DNA of 64,000 bases from Gossypium raimondii (taxonomy: Eukaryota > Streptophyta > Magnoliopsida > Malvales > Malvaceae): assembly GCF_025698545.1 (NCBI RefSeq), contig NC_068575.1, positions 52,089,980 through 52,153,979 of the forward strand, in the 5' to 3' direction. The notes below the pieces were generated by a model. The model had not been told where the DNA came from. It ran no database searches and was given only the letters and a program-made list of their open reading frames with translations. Positions 1 through 10,011 of this stretch are shown here, one piece after another. The first letter of the stretch is position 1; every line of letters begins with the position of its first letter. Made by a program: the position numbers and the translations under genes.

Positions 1-1200
1 ATATTTTATCTTTTGAATTTTTACTGATTTATTTGCTCTAAACCGCCCCAACTGGGAAACAGTGGTCTGATCGGTTCCAAAAACATTGGTTCTCATGAAA
101 ACAGTAAATTAAATAATGCAATGTGGTTTCTATCAAAATAATAATAATCACGCAATGTGGTACTAATAAGACATTGCGTAGATAGACATGAATTTGCCGG
201 TGTGATTTGACTCTTCAAAAACTCAGCAAGACAGAGTAAATAATAAGAACTAAAAGGAAATAAACAGGTCCATTATTAAAACTACAAAACAGTGGAGGAG
301 AGACCCAGAGGGCCCTAAAATGGTAAATATTTAATTTAAGCCCTTTATAATTTATAAAATTTTAAATTAATAATGGTAAAATTGCACTTTGGCCCTCCAA
401 AATGATAAGATTTTGATTTAACCCTTTAAAAATGATAAAATTATATTTTTACTATCATAAAAAAATACAATTTAAATATTTTCCGACTCCGCCACTGTAC
501 ACAAAGTCGTCAATAACAACAAAGAGGTAAAAAGAAACTTGCGCATATAGTAATCAGTTAATTGCATAAAGAAAGTCCACAATTGACCCAATTTCATCTA
601 GTATTAACGAACTCATAATAATATCATACCTGCAAATTCAATAAGCAGAATAGTCAACACTACAGCATACTGAGTGCAAAACCAGTTCATCTTAAAAGGT
701 ATAACTAATGGATAACTGATATCATGCGTGATCAGTTAAATCTGTTCACAGTTTTTAAAGAAAGTAATATAAGAAAAGGCTAGCTACAGAATGCACAACC
801 GAGATGGGAACTAGGATTTTAATTGGCATAACTCATTTTAGAAAAACAAAATAATGTAAAAACAAACCCTCAACAACTATGGCATATTGACAATAAATTA
901 TAACAAACAATTTACAACTTGGCCAAAGCGCAGGGGTTAAGGTTTAGCTAAACCCTAATGTAAGGGGAAAAAAGAGGAAGAGAGGGAAAATAGAGGAACC
1001 TGTGATGGTGCCGTGAACGACGGTTCCGTTCTTGAGCTCAATCGACACCGTTTCATTGTTCAACTTCATCAAAAACCTGCAGATTGTTTGTTCAAACCGA
1101 AACCATAATGAAGAGAATCTAAAAAGTTGTCTATGTTTTATGTTTCAAAATCAAGAGCTGAGGTTGAAGAGGAAACTAAAACTGACCTGACGAGCTTCAT
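1..1200 (-). CDS. SMD1: Small nuclear ribonucleoprotein SmD1, 5' part of gene (partial)
   Basis: SmD1 is a core Sm-ring subunit of U1, U2, U4 and U5 snRNPs. It binds the Sm site of snRNA in the nucleus and works in pre-mRNA splicing. Two coding exons are visible on the minus strand. Exon 1 (1187-1200) reads MKLV plus two bases of an Arg codon and is followed by donor GTCAGT. Exon 2 (1000-1076), after acceptor CTGCAG, continues [18 protein letters not shown] and then TVVHGTIT, ending at a GT donor at 999-998. This is the start of the Sm1 motif and matches the near-invariant SmD1 N-terminus. No later exon is seen down to position 1, so intron 2 runs out of the window and most of the protein (usually about 115 residues, with a C-terminal GR-rich tail) lies to the left. 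The identification is firm although only 30 residues are seen. The gene faces away from the bHLH gene. Confidence 0.9.
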
Positions 1201-1850
1201 TTTGAGAAGAGAGAAGAGAAGTAGGGTTTGAAGCAAAAGGCGAGAAAGCAAGTCGAAGGAAGCGGGAAAGAGAGGAGACGGAGATGGACCTGTGTGCTGC
1301 TTCTACCAGGTATCGGAGTCGGGGGTGATTTAGGGGTCGGGCCACTGCTAAAAGGCCACTTTTGACTTCATAATAAAACGACGCCGTAGCTAGACCAGTT
1401 GTTAAAATATTGGGCCATTCATTTACTGAGGTGATGGCCCAACACTCTCACCACTCATCAAATCTTTTTTTCTTTTAAATATAAGTCTAAACAATCTGGA
1501 TACAAAATAAAAGCAAGACATGTGAATGGATTGAAATAGGATAAAAAATGTATTAAAAAAATGAAACACATCATACTTTTCTAATTCTACTTGTGGAAGT
1601 GGAAATAGTAACCCATGATATAAAAAAAAAACCATAGTTTTACTGCATTGAGTGTGGGATGGGATAAAATAGTAATTTTATCATACCCATCACCATTGTC
1701 TGCTGGCTGCTGCCGAAGTGTTCTGTTATAAGTACGTATAGGCTGGTAGTCCGTGCAAAGGTGACAGCTAAAGAACCTGCCCCATTTTTTCGTCCCTCCC
1801 CCCCCCCCCTTTCTCTTAAACCCCATTTCTAAAGCCTCACCTCTGATCAC
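1201..1850. promoter_or_regulatory. Shared promoter region between SmD1 and bHLH genes
   Basis: The SmD1 start codon (1200, minus) and the first leader exon inferred for the bHLH gene (ending 1854, plus) are divergent and about 600 bp apart. The interval holds two TGGGCC/GGCCCA motifs (1411-1416 and 1435-1441). These resemble the site II elements common in promoters of plant housekeeping and RNA-processing genes. It also holds a 12-base C run at 1798-1809. No clear TATA box for SmD1 is seen. That the promoter works in both directions is inference from the layout. Confidence 0.45.
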
Positions 1851-3024
1851 CAATGTAAGTCCTTCTCGATTTTCATTATGTAAAGATTCATGAATATAGG
1901 TTAATAATGTTTTACTATTTATCTATTGCGATTTGCCATGACTATTGATGGCATTGCCAAAGCATTCTTCAACTTTGGATTTTACTTTTTTTTTTTTTGG
2001 TCATTTTATGTTGTTCTCCTTTGTTTTTTAACATGGGTGTGTTCTTTCTAAATCTTTAATAGCAGGGAGAAGATGTTGCCTCTTTTTGAGCTTGTTTGCG
2101 CCATGAATTTCTAGTTTACAAGCTGTTTGTCATTGTTTGTTGGGGGTTTCTTTGCTTTGGCCTGTTGATTTTTGAGAAATCCTGCTTAAATTTTGTTTTA
2201 TTTTGTTGGATTAGAACCAAAGATGGAGAAAGATGATTAATCAGTTTTCCATATCCAAGTTTTGCTTTTTTAACCCCTATATATACTTCTCTTGTTATGT
2301 TGAGTTTTATGAGCTCTTTGTTGCTACTTTAAACCTTTACAACTTTTTCTTGATATAAACTTGTCTATCATAAGATAAGGTATTTATCTATGTTCTTTTA
2401 ACATGCTTAGATTTGAAGGCATTACAACTTTTGCGCTGTTTAAACTTCTCAAATATTTTTTCGTTCAAGTTCAACTATTAAATGAAGAACATATTCTTAG
2501 GTTCTTAGCATGAACAAATAATGGATGGTGTTAAATCTTTGATTTAATGTTACTATGAGATTGAATATACCTGTTGCATTTCGTTATAGACTCTTATTTA
2601 TTTCATCCACTTTGTTTCCACCTTCCACATTCCTGTTTTCTGATCAGAAATCCTCAAGCATCGTTATTATCTGTTCATACAAATGATGATTGAATTATAA
2701 TCATGCATGGTCCATGTACCTCCTGATGAATTTTCCGTGCAATTTGTGTTTGCTTGTACTTCAGTTCCAAGAGATGCAACTATAAAATTTTTGGGTCTTG
2801 GCTGTTGCTATGATATTATGTTATATTTTAACTAAGAAGCCTTGGCAATAGGCTAAAATATGCTCCAGTGTTCACTTCTCAGTTTTCACTATGACTAAGT
2901 GTAGTTTTTCGTTCTTCTTGCTGCAGTATGATGATGTGCTATTTGTAAGTATTTTGTCCTAGTAGTAATTGATTGTTCTTTGTCTTTTACTAGTTAAGGG
3001 TCAAGTGATTTTACTTCAGGGGAT
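1851..3024 (+). other. 5' leader of bHLH gene with introns and a possible 18-nt microexon
   Basis: A leader exon probably ends at 1854 before a canonical GTAAGT donor. About 1.07 kb downstream, CTGCAG (2921-2926) and GTAAGT (2945-2950) bracket exactly 18 nt, and a final TTCAG acceptor (ends 3019) precedes the start codon at 3025. The intron sequence is T-rich and typical of plants. If the 18-nt exon is included it adds three consecutive ATG codons (from 2928). They open a 14-codon upstream frame that continues in the next exon and stops at 3045-3047, overlapping the main start out of frame. The leader exons are inferred from splice signals only. Confidence 0.45.
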
Positions 3025-5239
3025 ATGGATGGACAACCTGGTCATGAGAACCCCTTGATGTCACTGAATTCTGGTGGGAGTGTCAATGAGTTCCCGTATG
3101 ACTATGTAGATGATACAAACCCAGTCTTACTTACGCCAACGGGAAGAAACAGGAACCAGCCTAGTCTCCAATCGTTATCTCAGTGGATTGATTGTCCCAA
3201 AACACCTCATAGTTATGTTGAATTTCTGACAGAAAATCTTGAAAAGGTTCCTACTGCTGATGTCTTAGAGAGCATTGGTTCTCCTATTGGTGGCATACAT
3301 ACTGTTGATGGGGCCTCCGAAATTCAAAGAGAGTTGCTGCATAGCAATGAAGGAAAGGCTTTCAGCTCTGGTCCAGATGGCTACTCCCTGGAGTCCGAGC
3401 AGTGGAATCTAAAGCTATCTGCTTACCCCACTGAAATCAACAATCATGAAGCTTCAGCAAGCGTATAAAAAACTGCCTCATAAAAAATGATTGCTCTTTT
3501 CTTTTTTCTTGCAGGATTCATTTCTGATAAAACTCCTTTGCTATTACCTTCAAAGGACTGATTGTATTCATGTCTGACAGGAAAGATTTTTGAGGCAACA
3601 TGATAGAATACCTATGAGCAGAATTTCAAGCTCGGAATATGAGTTCCATGCACAGGTCAGTTCTTTCTCTATCTTCTAATCTTGTTTCATCCATCTGAGC
3701 CTCTTGTAGCACAAACTTACTCATAATGCAGCTTTGTGTCTTTCAGCAAAATCATGCTTCCTGGATGCAAAAACCAAAAGCAGAGGATGGTAATGTTTCT
3801 CACCTTCAATCGAAAGAAACCATTTCTGCTCCCAGTTTCCAGTCCCAACCACTGTACCATGCACCCAAATCAAGAGCTGCTGCAATTGATCGTGTAAGTA
3901 TATCATCTTTCCTAGCCTTCAAACATACTAGTACTGTACTGTGAATCTGAAATGCACGCTTCAATGGTTATTACCCTTGCAATTTTGATATATATGAATT
4001 TGGAATTTGGATGCTGTCTCATTATTTGAGTTTGAATTTATCAAACATTTTACTTGGATAATATATTTTCTATATACACAGCAACGCAGGCTACGAATAG
4101 ATGAAAGTATCAAGGCATTGCAGGAACTGCTTCCAAGTTCTTCTGAGGTAATTCATTTCTTTGTGAACAAGAAAAGAACCTAGGTGAAAGCGTACTTTTT
4201 CCATTAGCAATCTAAATTGATATATAATCTCATATTTGTCAACAGAACTTTTCTTTATTAATCTTCCATTTCATTTTATTCATATTTGTCTTACAATTTA
4301 GCTGCTTAACATGAACAATAATAATGATAACAAGAACAACTCCATCGAAGGAACCATGGAAGAGGTTAAGCAGCAATGTTACTTTACCTAAATTATTTTG
4401 TTAAACTGAGGAGCTTTGATCCCTTGATTTATCACATTTCTCTTTTGCAGCGTGGCCTAGGAAATGCACTGGATGATATTATTGACTATGTCAAGTTTCT
4501 GCAGTTGCAAGTCAAGGTAGTGTTTACGTTTTATGTCCAATTTCAATATATCCTGCTGCGAGTGCCTTTATATGCATATCACATCATGTCGTTCTTTCTT
4601 CTTTTAACCTGCATGCCTGAATAGAATTATTTATACTTTACTCCATTGCATTACAATAATTGTATGAAGCTCGGATGAAGTTTGTTCCAACGACTAATCT
4701 TCACTTTTGAGTCATTTTGGATGGCTATAGGTTTCACCCATCATCGTTGTATAAAGCCATATCATAAAACAGTTCTTCAGGTTTATTCAAAGATTCAACT
4801 GATTAGCTTTGGATTAAAAAAAACATGGGGTCAATTACTCCTAGATTGTAATACATGACATTATAATATATGTTTGCATTCAAGTGGAAACTCTATGGTG
4901 CAGGAATTAAGTCGAAGCAGATTGGGGGGTGAACCAACTTCTAATCCTTTTGTTTTTTTTGAGGTAATTGTCACATGTCATGCCTTTACCATATAAGGCA
5001 CTTAAAAGGGAATCGTGGAAATGTTTTCTGAATTGAGTCAAATTTGTGTGTGTGAAAATCTGCAGGGATATGGTCACTATGTTCTCCATGAACAGATGAT
5101 AAATGAACCTCTTGAGGAGATGATGGCGAAGTTGCTAGAGATAAATCCATCAGCAGCAACTCAGCTGTTAGAGAGCAGAGGCCTTTACATGATGCCAAGG
5201 GCACTGGTTGATGACTTTTGCACCGAGTCACATAGATAG
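3025..5239 (+). CDS. Atypical bHLH transcription factor (8 coding exons)
   Basis: Coding exons are 3025-3462, 3581-3655, 3747-3893, 4082-4147, 4302-4364, 4451-4516, 4904-4963 and 5066-5239. Every junction is GT-AG and in frame, giving 362 residues. The N-terminal ~220 residues are low in recognisable motifs (acidic and Ser/Pro-rich). Helix 1 follows at exons 3-4 (IDRQRRLRI, then IKALQELLP), helix 2 in exon 6 (ALDDIIDYVKFLQLQVK), then ELSRSRLGGE. A conserved C-terminal block begins GYGHYVLHEQM and ends near GLYMMPRALVDD. Helix 2 and the following segment resemble the UNE12/LRL group of plant bHLH proteins. Relative to that group the His and Glu that read the E-box are replaced by Ala and Asp, and the Arg is kept, so DNA binding may be altered; it may act mainly as a dimer partner. 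Exon 5 (21 codons, Asn-rich) falls in the loop and could be skipped in frame. I do not assign a gene name. Confidence 0.88.
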
Positions 5240-5638
5240 TCCAACGCCACACCTAACTGTTTTATCTGCTCGGCTTAAAGAGTAACTTTTAACTACATCA
5301 ACTTAAATACTATTGATCCAAATTTTCGTTTCTTTTGTGGACAATAGAACCTAAGTAGTACTAGTAGTTTCAAAACATAGTCTTGCAGAACAGTGGCTAG
5401 TGTTTCAAGCTTTAGTTGAATGCACTTTTGAAATCTCTTAGCTGTGAGCTTGTAACTGCTGAACAACCATTTGCTACCTATTTCTTTAAGTTTTAAAGCT
5501 ACTTTCGGCTTTGGGTGGCCCTGGATCCAAAAAAAGAAAATCCAAAATCCATCACGAAAAGATCTTACTCCTCTTGAAGGCCTTTGCCTTTTTCCTTTTT
5601 AAAGGGGGGGGGGGGGATGATAGATGAAGTAAAAGAAG
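5240..5638. other. Tail-to-tail intergenic gap with 3' UTRs
   Basis: The bHLH gene (plus) and the VTT gene (minus) converge here. The interval should contain both 3' UTRs. A 13-base G run lies at 5604-5616, just outside the stop codon of the VTT gene. No other gene is seen. Confidence 0.5.
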
Positions 5639-8600
5639 TTAGGAATGAGTCGACATAGAAGACTCTTGTCTCTGGTTTCTCTCCCTGGACGAGTCAACTG
5701 TAATTAAGAGAGGCTTCTCAGCATCCATGGGAGAGTGAGACTCTGGCACTATCGGGAGCATTGCTGGGGCAAAGAATCTCTCCGTTTTACCATTGGTGAT
5801 AGCCAGTGCTTTCTCCAAAGTAGCCTTGGCACCTTTAGTAATCCAAATTAGCAGAATTGCTGTGAAATAAAGAAGCAACAACAAAGCAAAATTATGTCAA
5901 AAACACGATCCATCATCCTGTTAAATTTTTTACCTATGCTAAATGCTGTCAGGTTTGTGGAAACTTTGATAGTGATAAACAGAAAAATTGCTTTCCCATG
6001 TAAGAATACAACTTTTCAGCCTTTGTCCTTTTCTGAGTTCAGTATAAATCTAATCCTCGCTCCAATATATCCCTTCTCCAAGCTTTAAGTAAGAACTAGT
6101 TTGCATAACCTGACTGAAAATCATGTTATATGGTCCCCTGCTCGTTTCTTAACCTTAAAAACTAGCAAGTAAGTACAACTAGATTGGACCTTGGACCATG
6201 AGTTGGACCAAGCTACTACACAGGTTGAGAAGTTAGCTTCAGATATGCTTTATCATCCAAAAGGGCAATAGGCGCTTACCGGATGCACAAAAGCCGATTG
6301 CCATAAGAACCTGTATTCGGAGGCAAAGATCAGTTCAAGAGATAAGGAAATTAAGCAATATCCTAGGAAGAATCAGAAACCTCTAATCCAATATAAATCA
6401 TTATTTTACGGGAAAGAAGACTATTCAAATCCTTCACTAACAATAACCAAGATAGAAATATTTCAACATTGTGAAATCCCATATCCTGTAATAGCTGCTA
6501 AATGCATGTTAAGGATCAAATATCCTTTAAAAAGTTAACATAAACGGGTCATAATACATACTTGATGAATTGTAGAAATCTCATTCCATCCATGTGTGAC
6601 ATCTGAAAGGTCCTTTATTGTAGTCCCGATATATGCCAGGCCGAATATGGAAGGCTGTAATAAGAAGAAAGCAAGAGACTTAACAACTTCAATAAAAGTT
6701 CAACCAAAAAAGAACTAAATGAAGAAATCTCAAAGCAAGGACAAGACAATGGTAACTTGTTTGCCAAACAAGTACTAAAGGTTATAAAAAGAACAGCATC
6801 TTGCATGATCAATCATCTCCGATAAATGAAACAGGAGATAGTTAGGGGAGTAACTACCGTCATTCCTAACCAAGATGCCAACACGTACACACTGAGATTA
6901 ACTGGAGTCACGGAAAGTAAGTAATTCAACAAGCTGAACGGCAATAAAGGAACAAGCCGAAGCAGAAAAACCATCTGTTGGGACCAAAAAGACACAGAAA
7001 ATTAACCAAAGCATAGAGTTCCATGATACAATAGAAAATGTAGACCGATCTACAAGATTTCAAAATATTTGTGTAGTAAATAAAAAATCAAATGTTCAAT
7101 GCATTTTTGGAAGCTTATAAATAGAATTATCAAGCAAACTTAGTTCCTGGAATTCATTATACAGTATTGGACTGTACAGTACTACAAGTCCCATTTTCTT
7201 AAAGAACTATTTAGTGACATGATGCATATATAGAGAGAGTTGTCAAGCCAAAGAAGGGGATTCCAACGCATTTCTCAAAATTTCTAACTATAAAAACTAC
7301 AGCATTCAAGAAATATGAATTGCAGGAAGCGACCATCAACTGGAACACTCCATTTCACATGACGAGGCATAAAGAAACACATCCACACAGTTAAACATAA
7401 AGCTCCTGAAATGATTGGATCCAGTGCCATTGAATTTGAAATTCATCATTGTCATTTAAGTAGTTCATATGATAGCCTTATTGTGTATATCCTAAGAAGA
7501 TGAAAATAAATTAAAACATACAACAAGAAGCGGACGCAACATATTCACCAAGCTGTAATAGTTACAAGCAGGCACAATAAGCTCAGAAAAGACACAAAAC
7601 TCTTGCCTTAAAACTAGATATCTCGATTGCATTAGCAACAGCCTGGAACTTTGGGTAATTCCTTAGCTTGGAGATCAAATATGATTTTCCTATCTGCCAG
7701 AAAAGCAAATGAAAGGCTTAAAAAACTTATTCTTGCCCGAGAGGGAGAAAAAAACTAGGAAATATTCAATCAATGAGTAGCACTACTTGATCAAAAATCT
7801 GACTTTAGTTTTATCAAGAACATATTGTGCATGCTTATATTAAGAAATGATCCACATCACACAGTAGCTCAATAGACTCACTGTTCGGCCAAGGATGAAT
7901 GCAGCGGTAGCCCCTAGGGTAGCACCAATTGAATCAGCCATAAACCCCACTGACAGCCCAAACAGATAACCTCCCCCTAGCTGCTAACCAACAAAAGAAC
8001 GGATTTGTCTCTTTCATAGAAAGCATACGAGTGCTCGTTGTACTTATATCGAAACAATTGAATGAGGTTTCAAAACCAATAATATAATTATTTTAATCTA
8101 AATGCAGAATGCAATGAGAACCCACGGTAAGAATCGAAGCAGGAAAGGATCGTGAGAGGAATATACGATAAGGCCCTGCAATACCAAGAAAGATATGTTT
8201 GACGCACACAGGTTGAAGTTGAATAAACATAAAAAAAAAGGGACATTTCAACTTATGTTCAACAATGTACACATCAATGCAGCAAAACTGAATGATTTAA
8301 GATTCAGCCAATCATTAATAAACAGTGCTTGAACATTAGAATAAATCAGAAGAAAAATCAACAATGTACACATCAATGCAGCAAAACTGAATGATTTAAG
8401 ATTCAGCCAATCATTAATAAACAGTGCTAACTTACAGCACAAATGGACCCCATTGCCCAAGATCTTCCTTAACCCAGAACAGGAAACCCTTCACCATCTG
8501 CATCATCAATCCTTTCAATTAACAAAGTTGCAGAGATGCAATCATGCAAATATGAAATAAAACACAATAAAAAGAAGTTTTAAATATGGAATTGTTTAAT

Positions 8601-8780
8601 TGAGTAAAATATGTATAAAACAAAATTTAAAGAAGGCGGATTATGGAAAAAAAAAAAAAACAAAGGAGGAAATGCCTTTTCGATGGGAAGGGAAAGGAGG
8701 ACGGAAGCGGTGGCGACGAGGAAAAGGAGAGAAAATACGATTCTAAAAGCTGAAACCCAGGTAAAGAAAACATCCGCCAT
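5639..8780 (-). CDS. VTT/SNARE-associated Golgi family membrane protein (TVP38/DedA-like), exon 3 frameshifted
   Basis: Nine exons on the minus strand: 8676-8780, 8436-8497, 8126-8175, 7882-7980, 7607-7693, 6858-6974, 6562-6654, 6280-6310 and 5639-5859. The protein starts MADVFFTWVSAF with a membrane segment. It continues with WGPFVL, PASILT, LGGGYLFGLSVGF and LLRLVPLLPFSLLNYLLSV, the core of the VTT domain, and with AYIGTTIKDLSDVTHGWNE, a final membrane segment and a hydrophilic tail. Relatives are about 280-300 residues, are multi-pass, and sit in plastid or endomembranes; TMEM41/VMP1/DedA members have lipid scramblase activity. Exon 3 is 50 nt. Homologues have LAVP between PLTIL and ASIL, so five bases are missing, and the frame runs into a stop in exon 4. 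All other exons join in frame. Introns 1 and 5 have GC donors. It is either a recent pseudogene, a null allele, or an assembly error. Confidence 0.85.
8259..8428. repeat. 99-bp-period tandem duplication in intron 2 of the VTT gene
   Basis: A segment of about 71 bp (8259-8329) is repeated almost perfectly at 8358-8428, offset by 99 bp. The second copy ends eight bases before the donor end of exon 2 (8436). It lies wholly in the intron and spans no coding sequence. The near identity points to a recent duplication. Confidence 0.85.
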
Positions 8781-9372
8781 GTCGGGAAACGAGAACAGCC
8801 TTTGCCTCCAGGGGCTCCAGCGGTTGTCGTTTCAATGATGGTGGTCGTTGGCAATGCGACGACGACCGTGCCCTCAATTCCACGATCTTTTTACCAGAAT
8901 AACTAACCCAAATTTTCCTCCTTTTTTTTTTTTTGATTTTTCAAGGTATCAACCCAAAATTTCTTTTTAACAGAAAGGTACCCATATTTATCTAAATTTA
9001 GATAATTGTTGCTACAATCAAGTAAAGCTCTTGCATATATATAGTATACATATTTAACGTGCGTTTCTCTTTCTGCTTCTCTTTTATTGAGTTCGATCAT
9101 CAAAGGTCCAGCAACGAGACAATCTGTTTGTCGTTGTTCACATTCATGTTTGGTTGTAAGTTTAGCTTATATCTTTGGGACACACAAACTTTTGGAATTT
9201 AGAAAAAAGAAGCATCCAAAGATTTAGCTTAAATCGATTTTGACTGTTATCGCTGTGTATTTTGCATGAACTTCAAAGGTTGAATGGATGCATGGCATCT
9301 GATTCTAAAATGGGCTTTCAATGGTTTTCTGGGTTTCTTCTCTTAATTTTGATTTGGGTATGAGCCCTCAGG
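8781..9372. other. 5' flank of VTT gene
   Basis: This holds the VTT leader and promoter, since an in-frame stop precedes the ATG at 8780. Poly-T and AT-rich sequence with TATATATA near 9035 follow. No gene is seen. Confidence 0.4.
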
Positions 9373-10003
9373 TAGGAGTGTTCATTCGGTTAACCGACCG
9401 GTTAACTGACTCGAAATAATATTAACTGAATTAACTGGCCTTTTAAAATTTTTAACCATTAATCGAACTAAAATTTTTTTAAAAAAAATTAACCGAACTT
9501 AAATTTTTTCGGTTAATTCGGTCGGTTAACCGAATTAACCGAATTACCCGAATTAACCGAATTAACCGGATTACTCGAATTAACCGAATTAACCGAATTA
9601 CCCAAATTAACCCAATTGAATCACTACATAATTAAATTATTTTTAGACTTTTAGACTTTAGTTTTAGTATTAGTTTTAGAAGTTTATTTTTATTTGTTAA
9701 ATTATTTGTAATTTTTATGATTGGGTTGGGTTGGGTAATTAGGTTGGGTTGAATACTTGGGTTTGAATTGGGTTTAGGTGAATAGTGGGCCTATTTATAT
9801 ATTATAATTTTATTTATTAATTTTTTCGGTTAAACCGAAAAAAATCGATTAACCGACCGATTTCGAACCGAATTAACCGTTAACTAAAAAATCAAAAAAT
9901 AATTAACCGACCCCCGACCGAAAAATTCGATTAACCGACCGATTAACCGAATTCAGTTGATTAACCGAATTTTTTCGGTTTTACCCGAATTTTGCACACC
10001 CTA
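9373..10003. mobile_element. hAT-type MITE rich in TTCGGTTAACCGAA words
   Basis: The 631-bp element starts TAGGAGTGTTCATTCGG and ends CCGAATTTTGCACACCCTA, an imperfect terminal inverted repeat. It is flanked by CCCTCAGG (9365-9372) and CCTTGAGG (10004-10011), which agree at six of eight bases. The 8-bp spacing and TAGGG-TG ends fit the hAT superfamily. The interior is dominated by repeats of (ATTAACCGA)n and its complement near both ends (9395-9610 and 9820-9985), so a transcript would fold strongly. There is no coding capacity. Confidence 0.8.
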
Positions 10004-10011
10004 CCTTGAGG

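Noticed and set aside
8627..8854. 75-residue minus-strand frame starting upstream of the VTT start
   Set aside because: It overlaps exon 1 in another frame; the membrane-segment frame from ATG 8780 continues into homologous exon 2.
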